Part shown: positions 8,257 through 16,633 of the stretch, piece after piece
How the letters are laid out: every line of letters begins with the position of its first letter
Position numbering within the stretch: position 1 is the stretch's first letter
Assembly (NCBI RefSeq): GCF_009857835.1
Contig: NZ_WWCL01000001.1
Span: forward strand, 1 to 64,000
Length of the DNA stretch: 64,000 nt
Reading direction: 5' to 3'
From: Duganella fentianensis
GTDB taxonomy: Bacteria > Pseudomonadota > Gammaproteobacteria > Burkholderiales > Burkholderiaceae_D
Translations under genes and position numbers: made by a program
Notes under the pieces: generated by a model
What the model was told of the DNA's origin: nothing
Database searches by the model: none
Seen by the model: the letters and a program-made list of their open reading frames with translations, nothing else

Positions 8257-9393
8257 ATGTCCCAGCCTGCCCGCCGCTATGCCCGCGCCAGACTCTGGCT
8301 GGGGCGGTGGCGCTTAGGGCTGTTGTTGCTGGGGCTGGCTGGCTGTGCCCAGCTGCAGTACTACGTGCAGGCCGCGCAAGGCCAGTACGCACTGTGGTCT
8401 GATGCGCGCCCTATCGAAGACTGGCTGGGCGATCCAGCCACTGATCCCAAGCTCAAGGCGCGGCTGGAAAAAGCCCTGCTGATCCGCCGTTTCGCCGTGC
8501 AGGAACTGGGGCTGCCCGATAATTCCAGCTATCGCAACTATGCCGCGCTGAGCCGTCCCTTCGTGCTGTGGAATGTGGTGGCCACACCGGAGTTTTCGCT
8601 GGAGCCGCTGCGCTGGTGTTTCCCCATTGCGGGCTGTGTCAGCTATCGCGGCTATTACAGCAAGGATGATGCGCTGGCTTTTGCTGCCGGTCTGCGCGAG
8701 GAGGGCAAGGACGTGCAGGTAGGTGGCGTGCCGGCCTATTCCACGCTGGGCTGGTTCAGCGATCCGCTGCTGTCCACCTTCATCCATTATTCCGATGCCG
8801 AACTGGCGCGCATGATTTTTCACGAACTCGCGCATCAGGTGGCCTATGTGCCCGGCGACAGCACGTTTAACGAAAGCTTTGCCACGGCGGTGGAGGAAGC
8901 GGGGCTGGAGCGCTGGCTGGAACTGTATGGCAACGAGGCCATGCGGGCCGCTTATGTTCAGTACAATGCGCGCCGACAAGCGTTTCTTGCCTTGCTGATA
9001 ACGCACCGCAACATGCTCGAGCAACTGTATGCGCAAAAGAGCAGTGCGCGCCACAAACGGACGCGCAAAGCGGCCATTTTCCAGCACCTGCAAAGCGAGT
9101 ATCAACTGCTGAAAACCAGCTGGGGCGGCTATGCCGGTTATGACCGCTGGTTCGCCGAGCCGCTGAATAACGCCCACCTGAGCGCAGTGGGAACTTACCA
9201 TGAACTGTTGCCTGCTTTCCGCAATCTCCTAAAGCAAGAACGAACGTTCGTTCGATTTTATGTTGCGGTGCAAAATCTAGCATCTCTTGATTTGCCTCAA
9301 CGTCAGCAGCGGCTACAGCAACTGAGTCCACCAGTAATGCTGCATGCCGACAACGCGTCGCAATCGGTTTCAAGCGCAGAACCGTCAAAATGA
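8257..9393 (+). CDS. Lipoprotein zinc aminopeptidase-like protein (COG4324/PF10023 type)
   Basis: This 378-residue protein has a lipobox (LLGLAGC, Cys near residue 29), so it is probably anchored in the envelope. The zinc-peptidase motif HELAHQ (near residue 190) is followed by NESFATAVEE, supplying the downstream Glu ligand. The body matches the family of predicted proteobacterial aminopeptidases. It starts 9 bases after the molybdoenzyme gene and is likely cotranscribed. Its 3' third contains a perfect 16-bp palindrome (9238-9253) that may belong to the downstream fadD control region. Confidence 0.82.
   Translation: MSQPARRYARARLWLGRWRLGLLLLGLAGCAQLQYYVQAAQGQYALWSDARPIEDWLGDPATDPKLKARLEKALLIRRFAVQELGLPDNSSYRNYAALSRPFVLWNVVATPEFSLEPLRWCFPIAGCVSYRGYYSKDDALAFAAGLREEGKDVQVGGVPAYSTLGWFSDPLLSTFIHYSDAELARMIFHELAHQVAYVPGDSTFNESFATAVEEAGLERWLELYGNEAMRAAYVQYNARRQAFLALLITHRNMLEQLYAQKSSARHKRTRKAAIFQHLQSEYQLLKTSWGGYAGYDRWFAEPLNNAHLSAVGTYHELLPAFRNLLKQERTFVRFYVAVQNLASLDLPQRQQRLQQLSPPVMLHADNASQSVSSAEPSK
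9238..9253. promoter_or_regulatory. Perfect 16-bp palindrome GAACGAACGTTCGTTC, candidate TetR-type operator
   Basis: GAACGAACGTTCGTTC reads identically on both strands. It sits inside the coding region of the aminopeptidase gene, about 330 bases upstream of the tandem fadD genes. Its ACGAACGTTCGT core resembles operators used by TetR-family regulators of fatty-acid degradation. No such regulator is encoded in the window. Confidence 0.45.
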
Positions 9394-9583
9394 TGCTGCA
9401 ATGCAGCAGAAAATACCCGTTAGAAGGGGTGTTCAAATGTGGTTAAATGCGCTTGCGTCTGAGCTTGCTGCCCGATAGCATCGACATAAGTAGGCTCCGG
9501 AAGTGCGCATAGACGTCACGCCGGCCTGTATCCGGCTCTGTGCGCCGGACCCCTTATAACGATCACGAGACACGAGGCACAGC

Positions 9584-11275
9584 ATGGAAAAAATCTGGTT
9601 GAAGTCTTACCCGCCCGGCATGCCAACGGAGATAGACACGAGTCAATACCGTTCGCTGGTGCAACTGATGGAAGAGTCCTTCCACAAGTTTGCAGATCGC
9701 AAGGCCTATGTCTGCATGGACAAATACCTCAGCTACGCCGAGGTGGATTTGTACTCCAAGCGTCTGGGCGCATGGCTGCAAAGCCGAGGCCTGAAAAAGG
9801 GCGCACGCGTGGCCATCATGATGCCTAACGTGCTGCAATACCCGATTGCCATTGCTGCCATCCTGCGTGCCGGTTATACCGTGGTCAACGTCAACCCGCT
9901 GTACACGCCGCGTGAACTCGAGCACCAGCTTAACGACTCCGGCAGCGAAGCCATCATCGTGCTGGAAAACTTTGCCACCACGCTGGAGCAGGTTCTGCCG
10001 CGCACCCCGGTCAAACACATCATCGTTGCCAATATGGGCGAAATGCTGGGCGGCCTGAAAGGCATGCTGGTCAATTTCGTCGTGCGCAACGTCAAAAAAA
10101 TGGTGCCGCCATACTCGCTGCCGAATGCCGTGCGCTTCAAGGATGCGCTGTCGCAGGGCGCCGGCATGAAGCTGACGCCGGTAGCACTGGAAGCCAGCGA
10201 TCCCGCCTTCCTGCAGTACACGGGCGGCACTACGGGCGTCTCCAAGGGCGCCACGCTGACCCATACCAATGTGGTGGCCAACCTGCTGCAGACGGAAGCC
10301 TGGTCGGTACCGGCGCTGGGTTCGGTGAAAGAACAGATTTCCATCGTGTGCGCGCTGCCGCTGTACCACATCTTCGCGCTGACGGCCTGCGCCATGTGGG
10401 GCACGCGCGTGGGTGCACTGAATATTCTGATTCCGAATCCGCGTGATATCGGCGGCTTCATCAAAGAGCTGCACAAGTACAAATTCAATATGCTGCCGGC
10501 CGTGAACACGCTGTACAACGCGCTGGTTAACCATCCCGGCTTCGGCGCGCTGGACTTCTCCGGCCTGAAAATCTGCAACGCCGGCGGGATGGCGCTGCAA
10601 AAGACCGTCAATGACAAGTGGCTGAAAGTCACTGGTGTGCCGATTATCGAAGGCTATGGCCTGTCCGAAACTTCGCCCGTGGCGACCTGCAACCGTGCCG
10701 ATAGCCCGGCCTTTACCGGCACCATCGGCCTGCCCGTGCCATCGACCGATATTGCCATCCTCGATGACGACGGCAAGCCTGTGCCTATCGGCCAGTCGGG
10801 CGAAATCGCGATCCGCGGTCCGCAGGTGATGGCGGGCTACTGGAATCGTCCTGATGAAACCGCCAAGGTCATGACGCCGGATGGTTACTTCAAATCGGGT
10901 GATGTCGGTGTGATGGACGAAAACGGTTATGTGCGCATCGTCGATCGCAAGAAGGACATGATCCTGGTGTCCGGCTTCAACGTTTATCCAAACGAACTGG
11001 AAGCCGTGATCGCTGCTCACCCCGGCGTGCTGGAATGCGCCTGCATCGGCGTGCCGGACGAACACTCGGGCGAAGCCGTGAAAGTATTCGTGGTGAAGCG
11101 CGATCCGAATCTGACGCAGGAAGACCTGATGGCCTACTGCAAAGAACAATTTACCGGCTATAAAAAGCCGAAATATATCGAGTTCCGCGAGGAGCTACCC
11201 AAAACCAATGTCGGGAAAATCCTGCGGCGCATGCTGCGCGATGAAGCGCCCGGCCAGAACCAGAAAGCTGCATAA
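9584..11275 (+). CDS. fadD: Long-chain-fatty-acid--CoA ligase (first of tandem pair)
   Basis: This 563-residue adenylate-forming enzyme has the AMP-binding motif YTGGTTGVSKGA (near residue 209), YGLSETSPV, and the C-terminal hinge VDRKKDMILVSGFNVYPNE followed by the catalytic Lys in PKTNVGKILRR. It activates fatty acids to acyl-CoA with ATP for beta-oxidation or lipid synthesis, acting at the inner membrane. The upstream 190-base gap holds a small hairpin (TGCTGC/GCAGCA, 9394-9408) and probably the promoter. The stop is 3 bases before the second fadD. Both copies begin with the same MEKIWLKSYP sequence and align throughout, so this is a gene duplication. Confidence 0.95.
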   Translation: MEKIWLKSYPPGMPTEIDTSQYRSLVQLMEESFHKFADRKAYVCMDKYLSYAEVDLYSKRLGAWLQSRGLKKGARVAIMMPNVLQYPIAIAAILRAGYTVVNVNPLYTPRELEHQLNDSGSEAIIVLENFATTLEQVLPRTPVKHIIVANMGEMLGGLKGMLVNFVVRNVKKMVPPYSLPNAVRFKDALSQGAGMKLTPVALEASDPAFLQYTGGTTGVSKGATLTHTNVVANLLQTEAWSVPALGSVKEQISIVCALPLYHIFALTACAMWGTRVGALNILIPNPRDIGGFIKELHKYKFNMLPAVNTLYNALVNHPGFGALDFSGLKICNAGGMALQKTVNDKWLKVTGVPIIEGYGLSETSPVATCNRADSPAFTGTIGLPVPSTDIAILDDDGKPVPIGQSGEIAIRGPQVMAGYWNRPDETAKVMTPDGYFKSGDVGVMDENGYVRIVDRKKDMILVSGFNVYPNELEAVIAAHPGVLECACIGVPDEHSGEAVKVFVVKRDPNLTQEDLMAYCKEQFTGYKKPKYIEFREELPKTNVGKILRRMLRDEAPGQNQKAA

Positions 11276-11278
11276 CAC

Positions 11279-12949
11279 ATGGAAAAGATTTGGCTCAAGT
11301 CCTACCCTGAAGGCGTTCCTGCCGAGATCGACGTTAACCAGTACCGTTCGGTGACCCATTTGCTGGAAGAAGCGTTCAGCAAATACGCCGACCGTAATGC
11401 GTATGTGTGCATGGACAAGTTCCTCACCTACCGCGAACTGGATAAGCTGTCGCAGCAGATGGGCGCATGGCTGCAAAGCAAGGGCCTGCATGCCGGCGCG
11501 CGCGTTGCCATCATGCTGCCAAACGTGCTGCAGTATCCGGTAGCGATGGCGGCCATTCTGCGTGCCGGATATGCGGTGGTGAACGTCAACCCGCTGTACA
11601 CGCCGCGCGAACTGCAGCACCAGCTGGTGGACTCCGGTGCGGAAGCCATCATCGTGCTGGAAAACTTTGCGACGACGGTGGAGCAGGTGGTCGCGCACAC
11701 CAAGGTCAAGCAGGTTATCGTGGCCACCATGGGCGATATGCTGGGCACCTTTAAAGGCGCGATGGTGAATCTGGTAGTGCGCAAAGTGAAGAAGATGGTG
11801 CCGGCCTATTCGCTGCCGCAGGCCGTGTCGTTCAAGCGCGTGCTGGCCGAAGGCGCGCGCCTGAAGCTGGAGCCGGTCAAGCAGGGCCTCGACGATATCG
11901 CTTTCCTGCAGTACACGGGCGGTACCACGGGCGTCTCCAAAGGCGCGGTGTTGCTGCACCGTAACATCATCGCCAACGTGCTGCAGAACGAAGCCTGGCT
12001 GCAGTTCAAGCAGCAGAATCAGCAACTGGTGTTCGTCTGCGCACTGCCGCTGTACCACATCTATTCGCTGACCGTGAGTGCCTTCATGGGTACGCGCGTG
12101 GGCGGTCTGAATCTACTGATTCCTAACCCGCGCGATATTCCCGGCTTCGTGAAAGAACTGGCCAAGTATCCGGTGGCCGTGTTCCCGGCCGTGAACACGC
12201 TGTACAACGCGCTGCTCAACAATCCGGACTTCGCCAAGCTGGACTTCTCGTCCTACTCGGTCTGCAACGGTGGCGGCATGGCCGTGCAGCAGGCCGTGGC
12301 CGACCGCTGGCTGAAGCTGACGGGCACGCCTATTATCGAAGGTTACGGCATGTCCGAAACCTCGCCGGTGGCCACGGCCAACCGCGTGGATATCAAGGAA
12401 TTCACTGGCACTATCGGCTTGCCGATTCCATCGACCGATGTCTGCATCCTCGACGACGACGGCAAGGAACTGCCGCTGGGTCAGGCAGGCGAGATAGCCA
12501 TCCGTGGTCCGCAGGTGATGGCAGGCTACTGGAACCGTGCTGATGAAACGGCCAAGTCGATGACGGCGGATGGCTTCTTCAAAACGGGCGACGTGGGCGT
12601 GATGGACGAACGCGGCTTCACCCGCATCGTTGATCGCAAGAAGGACATGATTATCGTATCCGGCTTCAATGTGTATCCGAACGAAGTGGAAGGCGTGATC
12701 GCTTCCCATCCGGGCGTGCTGGAAGTGGCGTGCATCGGCGTGCCGGACAAGCACTCGGGCGAAGCCGTGAAGCTGTTCGTGGTGCGCAAGGATCCGGCCC
12801 TGACGGCAGACCAACTGCTGGACTTCTGCAAGCATGAACTGACGGCTTATAAAAAGCCCAAGTACATCGAGTTCCGCGATGAACTGCCTAAGACCAATGT
12901 GGGCAAGATCCTGCGTCGCCAGCTGCGCGACGAAAAAGCCGCCGCATAA
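11279..12949 (+). CDS. fadD: Long-chain-fatty-acid--CoA ligase (second of tandem pair)
   Basis: This 556-residue paralogue of the preceding gene has all ligase motifs intact: YTGGTTGVSKGA, YGMSETSPV, VDRKKDMIIVSGFNVYPNE, and the terminal Lys in TNVGKILRRQ. Three bases separate it from the first copy, so the two share a transcript ending at the hairpin at 12971. The most divergent segment between copies is around residues 235-260, just after the AMP-binding motif, so the pair may differ in chain-length preference or expression rather than reaction. Confidence 0.95.
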   Translation: MEKIWLKSYPEGVPAEIDVNQYRSVTHLLEEAFSKYADRNAYVCMDKFLTYRELDKLSQQMGAWLQSKGLHAGARVAIMLPNVLQYPVAMAAILRAGYAVVNVNPLYTPRELQHQLVDSGAEAIIVLENFATTVEQVVAHTKVKQVIVATMGDMLGTFKGAMVNLVVRKVKKMVPAYSLPQAVSFKRVLAEGARLKLEPVKQGLDDIAFLQYTGGTTGVSKGAVLLHRNIIANVLQNEAWLQFKQQNQQLVFVCALPLYHIYSLTVSAFMGTRVGGLNLLIPNPRDIPGFVKELAKYPVAVFPAVNTLYNALLNNPDFAKLDFSSYSVCNGGGMAVQQAVADRWLKLTGTPIIEGYGMSETSPVATANRVDIKEFTGTIGLPIPSTDVCILDDDGKELPLGQAGEIAIRGPQVMAGYWNRADETAKSMTADGFFKTGDVGVMDERGFTRIVDRKKDMIIVSGFNVYPNEVEGVIASHPGVLEVACIGVPDKHSGEAVKLFVVRKDPALTADQLLDFCKHELTAYKKPKYIEFRDELPKTNVGKILRRQLRDEKAAA

Positions 12950-12970
12950 GCCGCAACGCTACTTCACAGA

Positions 12971-13000
12971 AATCGCCTGCTTCGCCAGGCGATTTTTTTT
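12971..13000 (+). terminator. Intrinsic terminator of the fadD pair
   Basis: The stem AATCGCCTG (12971-12979) / CAGGCGATT (12986-12994) has a 6-base loop and is followed by a run of T to 13000. Confidence 0.92.
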
Positions 13001-13020
13001 GCGCGTGGTGCAGGCGCGTC

Positions 13021-13030
13021 GGGGGGGGGG
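13021..13030. repeat. Homopolymeric G10 tract
   Basis: Ten consecutive G bases lie in the 373-base gap between the fadD terminator and the Tla3-like gene. Such tracts are prone to slippage during replication and also to sequencing or assembly error. It is not inside a recognised gene. Apart from this tract, the terminator and the short open frame at 13147, I see nothing definite in 12950-13322. Confidence 0.9.
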
Positions 13031-13146
13031 AACGAAGTGGCTGCGATGTTTTACTCCAGCTGCGCCAGCTCGTTTGCGTTCAAGCGCAGCAAAATAGAAG
13101 TATCCCCATCAAAAGTTGCGCAGTCACAAATTGCTAACCAAGCGAA

Positions 13147-13326
13147 ATGCCGACTATGGCGACTAGCCTTGTTACCGAAATCGAATGTGACGTATCAGTC
13201 GATGTTGCCGAGGTCGTTCGATCGCGAGGCGCTTTTCTGAAAATGAATCTTCACTCAACCCCAGCAAGTGTCACTTCAACCGTGAGCTTGAAAAGTCGAT
13301 CTGGATTCTATTTTAAGGAGATATGA
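13147..13326 (+). CDS. Possible small protein or gene remnant (59 aa) overlapping the Tla3-like start
   Basis: An open frame from ATG 13147 (or ATG 13156) runs to TGA 13324-13326, overlapping the next gene's ATG as ATATGATG. The next gene's ribosome-binding site (AAGGAG, 13315-13320) lies within it, which would allow translational coupling. The product begins MPTMATSLVTEIECDVSVDV and ends SGFYFKEI, and I do not recognise it. There is no convincing ribosome-binding site before 13147, and the frame is closed by a stop just upstream. It may be a real small cargo or immunity-like protein, the C-terminal relic of a lost upstream gene, or chance. Confidence 0.3.
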   Translation: MPTMATSLVTEIECDVSVDVAEVVRSRGAFLKMNLHSTPASVTSTVSLKSRSGFYFKEI

Positions 13327-14666
13327 TGCGCAGCTTCCCTGCTTTACCCGTGCTTGCCGCTATTGTTGCTCTGCTCATGTTGAGCGCTTGTTCTAGTTTG
13401 GCGCGGCAATCCTCCTCGTCTGTTGCTGCCGAAATCACAGGGTCAATTGCTCGACCATTCAGGGCACAGGTGGTCGGGGTGCAGTGGCTCAATCCTTTGC
13501 AGCGGCGCGACTATCCAACTGAATGGCAATTATTGTGGACCCTCGGCTTAGTCAAACCCAATACAGATGACGACATGGTTAGGATTCAGTCGCAACGGTT
13601 TTCCACGCTGCAGGCACTAGCCCCCATTGCTGCAGGTAATGGGGGGAAAGAGACATTTAAAGGCTTCCACCATAAATATATTACCGAGCTGCTCTATGTC
13701 CAGCGTGACATCTATTTCTCCAGTTCACGCTACTTCTACAATGCTCACTCTCTTGAAACTAAAACAAGCTGGCGTGAGCTGGCAGGTATTCATGTTGAGT
13801 ATGCACTGCCTGAGGGAAAACTTGATCCTATAGAGGCGGGAGAATATACCCGTGAGAGTATTATCAATTGTTTTGACATTGGAAACGTTCACTTTCCCAA
13901 GGCTTGGACACGCAATACGCCACCCGATGTTCGGGTGACGATGGGCGGGGCGAATGCTGGCTTCACTTCGCTTGCAGCAGCACTGGACTATCTGCAAGCG
14001 CATCCGAATGAGACAGTCTGGGTGATGAACTGGGATGCGCCAGCGTTCCCTCCCAAGGACACGCAGCTCAACGAGAATATGGTGCTGCTGGTGCTGGCGG
14101 GCCCGAATTACAAGACCGAGCGCAACGCGCTGGCCTGGATCGGTTATCCAGCCGCTGCTGCCAGTGCGGACTACGTGGCTCAGCAGGGCCAGTCGGCCCC
14201 TGTAATGCAGGCCTGGCAGGCGGCACTGAATGCGGCCACGCGTAACGCTGACAGGCAAAACGCCGATATTGGTTACGTCATTCATGACGCCCATAAACTG
14301 CATGCCGATTCTGCTGAACGCATCGCCAATCTGGCCCATGTTCTGGCACTTGAGGTAACGGAACTCAACTTCATGAAGCAGACTTTCAATACACCGGCGT
14401 TACTGGGCGAAATGGGAGCCGGAACGGCCCTGACCAACGTAGCGTTAGGCATTGCCTATGCCAACCATTTCGGTAAGAACGTGCTAGTCGCAGGGACCAC
14501 TGATGCGGCCCGTCCCACGGCCGTGCTGGTGGCGCCACCGGCGCAGTTCCGGCCAATCATCCCCGGTGAGCCTTGGTACAGGGCCCGTGGCGAGAACAAT
14601 GCCTACTTGATGTGGTGGGGCATGCGCTATGACGCGCCCCGGCATTCTCAAGGCTATTCCAAATAG
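13323..14666 (+). CDS. Probable type VI lipase adaptor, Tla3/DUF2875-like
   Basis: This 447-residue exported protein has a lipobox-like signal (LLMLSACSSLA, Cys near residue 23). The segment QVVGVQWLNPLQRRDYPTEW, then LLWTLGLVKPNTDDD, and the C-terminal thiolase-like stretch ALTNVALGIAYANHFGKNV fit my recollection of the DUF2875 family. That family includes Tla3, the adaptor that helps load the lipase toxin Tle3 onto the T6SS spike in Pseudomonas. The next gene encodes a PAAR protein, which supports a T6SS link. No tle3, tli3 or vgrG is present nearby. GC content is lower than in neighbouring genes, especially in the first half, suggesting horizontal origin. RBS AAGGAG at 13315 favours ATG 13323 or 13326. 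Confidence 0.65.
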   Translation: MMRSFPALPVLAAIVALLMLSACSSLARQSSSSVAAEITGSIARPFRAQVVGVQWLNPLQRRDYPTEWQLLWTLGLVKPNTDDDMVRIQSQRFSTLQALAPIAAGNGGKETFKGFHHKYITELLYVQRDIYFSSSRYFYNAHSLETKTSWRELAGIHVEYALPEGKLDPIEAGEYTRESIINCFDIGNVHFPKAWTRNTPPDVRVTMGGANAGFTSLAAALDYLQAHPNETVWVMNWDAPAFPPKDTQLNENMVLLVLAGPNYKTERNALAWIGYPAAAASADYVAQQGQSAPVMQAWQAALNAATRNADRQNADIGYVIHDAHKLHADSAERIANLAHVLALEVTELNFMKQTFNTPALLGEMGAGTALTNVALGIAYANHFGKNVLVAGTTDAARPTAVLVAPPAQFRPIIPGEPWYRARGENNAYLMWWGMRYDAPRHSQGYSK

Positions 14667-14695
14667 ATGTCGGTTGAGGTCGATGGGAGGGAACT

Positions 14696-14959
14696 ATGCG
14701 AGGCGTGATACGGCTGAATGACCCCACCAGTCATGGTGGGAAAGTGCGCTCGGCAGCGCCGAACAGCAGCGTTATGGGCGTAGCGGTCGCCCGTCAAGGC
14801 GATCTTTGCACTTGCCCTTTACCCGGCCACGGCGTGTGCAAGATTGTCGAGGGTGATCCGTACGTGCTGATTGACGGCGTTCCGGTGGCATTCGAGGGCC
14901 ATAAGACCAGCTGCGGAGCGATCCTGATATCGACAGTGTCAAGTAGCGGTTGTGATTAG
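14696..14959 (+). CDS. PAAR-domain protein (T6SS spike tip)
   Basis: This 87-residue protein is a single PAAR domain. It starts with RLNDPTSHGG, continues with VARQGDLCTCP and GVPVAFEGHKTSCGA, and has the conserved His and Cys residues that bind zinc at the tip of the VgrG spike. A strong ribosome-binding site (GGGAGGG) precedes it, and the 29-base gap from the upstream adaptor-like gene implies an operon. There is no C-terminal toxin extension, so it would sharpen the spike and attach separately encoded cargo rather than be an effector itself. Confidence 0.9.
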   Translation: MRGVIRLNDPTSHGGKVRSAAPNSSVMGVAVARQGDLCTCPLPGHGVCKIVEGDPYVLIDGVPVAFEGHKTSCGAILISTVSSSGCD

Positions 14960-15033
14960 CGGAAGAAGCCTGTGCCGGTTTGGATTGCCGCCCGGCCGGA
15001 TATGTCGGCGCTGCTTTTCCTCGTAGCCAGACC

Positions 15034-16605
15034 TTAAGTACGGATCAGGCCCGGGCGGCCATTCTGCACGAGGAAGCTGGCGCAGGTGCGGATGGCGCTG
15101 TCAGCCTGATGCACGTCGTCCAGTGCGAGGAACAGGGTGCTGCATTCGCCCGGTGTGAGGTGTAGCAGCATGAAGCCGCGCTTGTCGCTGCGACCGTAGC
15201 GCAGGCTGTGGTTCATGCTGACGTACTGCTCGGTGCGGGCTTGCGGGCGCGATGACGAGGTGACGGAGGTGCCGACGAATTCCGTCGCAATCACAGGATT
15301 GGTGGGCGAGCGTGGCCGAGTAGGCAGGCGGTTGAGTTCCGCCGCAAAGAAGCTGTGCACGTCGCCACCGAGAATGAGCGGATTGCTGGCGCGGCTGTTA
15401 TGCAGAGCATCGAACAGGCGCTGGCGTGCGGCCGGATAACCATCCCAGCCGTCGGTCCAGTAGCGGCCATCATCGTCATGCAGTAGCGGCAGCTGGCTGT
15501 TGGGTGCCATCAGCGTCTGCTGGGCGAGTATGTTCCAGCGTGCAGTGGAACTGGCCAGCCCCTGCTCCAGCCAGCGCTGCTGCTCCTGCCCCAGCATGCT
15601 GCGGGCTGGATCGTTGAGGGCTGTGCAGGCCCGCTCCAGCACCGAACTGGATCCACCACGGCCTGCCGGTGTGCAGGGCTGGTAGGCGCGGTACTGGCGG
15701 TCATCGAGCACATGGAAGCGTGCTAGCTGGCCCCAGTCATAGCGCTGGTACATACGCAGGTTGGCGAAGTCGGCCGGCGGCAAACGCAGCGGCATGTGTT
15801 CGTAGAAGGCCTGATAGGCAGCGGCACGGCGCGCCATGAAGTCGGGTGCGAGGCGTTCGTCGCGGTCGTTCGCATAGTCGTTGGCTACTTCATGGTCATC
15901 CCATGTGACTATCCACGGTGCGGCCAGATGGGCAGCCTGCAGGTCAGCGTCGCTTTTGTACTGGGCGTAGCGGGCGCGGTACTCGGCCAGCGTGAAGCTC
16001 TCGTTGCTGCGTACTGCGCTGGCCGGATGCTGGCGCTGGTACGGCCCCCATTCGTAGATGTAATCGCCAAGGAAGGCCACCAGATCGGGCGCGGCAGCCG
16101 CGATATGGCGGTGCGCCGCATAGCTGCCGAATTCCCAGTGCTGGCAGGAGGCCACGGCCAGCTTGAGCTGGGCGGGCATGCTGCCTGCGGCTGGCGCGGT
16201 GCGTGTGCGCCCTACCGGACTGACGGCATCGCCCAGCATGAAGCGGTACCAGTACCAGCGCTCGGGCGCCAGCCCTGTCACATCGACGTGGACGCTGTGC
16301 GCCAGCGCCGGTGCGGCGTTGGCCGAACCTTCGGCCACGATGCGGCGGAACTGCTCGTCTTCCGCCATCTGCCAGCGCACCACATACGCCAGTGGCGGCG
16401 TGGTGGCGGCATTGAAAGGATCGTGCAGAATGCGGGTCCAGATCACCACCGCATTCGGCAGCGGCGAACCGGAAGCCACGCCGAGACTGAATGGGTAGTT
16501 GCTGGCGCTGGCAGGCATGGCACTTGCATTGCCTGTCAGGCTGGATGCCGCCAGCGCACCCAGACGGGCGCCGGTCAGCAGAAACTGGCGGCGCGGACTG
16601 TCCAT
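15034..16605 (-). CDS. phoD: Alkaline phosphatase D family phosphodiesterase/phosphatase (PhoD)
   Basis: The start is taken at 16605, giving a 523-residue protein with a Tat-type N-terminus (SPRRQFLLTG followed by a hydrophobic stretch). An upstream in-frame start would lose this. PhoD motifs are visible in order: ASCQHWEFG, FLGDYIYEWG, TWDDHEVANDYAND, VLDDRQYR and LGGDVHSFF, which supply ligands for the iron-calcium centre. Such enzymes release phosphate from phosphomonoesters or diesters in the periplasm. It follows the thioesterase gene by 28 bases on the same strand. No Pho box is obvious to me by eye. Confidence 0.9.
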   Translation of the reverse strand: MDSPRRQFLLTGARLGALAASSLTGNASAMPASASNYPFSLGVASGSPLPNAVVIWTRILHDPFNAATTPPLAYVVRWQMAEDEQFRRIVAEGSANAAPALAHSVHVDVTGLAPERWYWYRFMLGDAVSPVGRTRTAPAAGSMPAQLKLAVASCQHWEFGSYAAHRHIAAAAPDLVAFLGDYIYEWGPYQRQHPASAVRSNESFTLAEYRARYAQYKSDADLQAAHLAAPWIVTWDDHEVANDYANDRDERLAPDFMARRAAAYQAFYEHMPLRLPPADFANLRMYQRYDWGQLARFHVLDDRQYRAYQPCTPAGRGGSSSVLERACTALNDPARSMLGQEQQRWLEQGLASSTARWNILAQQTLMAPNSQLPLLHDDDGRYWTDGWDGYPAARQRLFDALHNSRASNPLILGGDVHSFFAAELNRLPTRPRSPTNPVIATEFVGTSVTSSSRPQARTEQYVSMNHSLRYGRSDKRGFMLLHLTPGECSTLFLALDDVHQADSAIRTCASFLVQNGRPGLIRT

Positions 16606-16633
16606 GCTGGTGCAGGGCGGGATGGAATGGCTG

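Noticed and set aside
13037-13240. 67-codon frame in the gap before the Tla3-like gene
   Set aside because: No ribosome-binding site, composition unlike a protein, and it conflicts with the 13147 frame that couples to the next gene.
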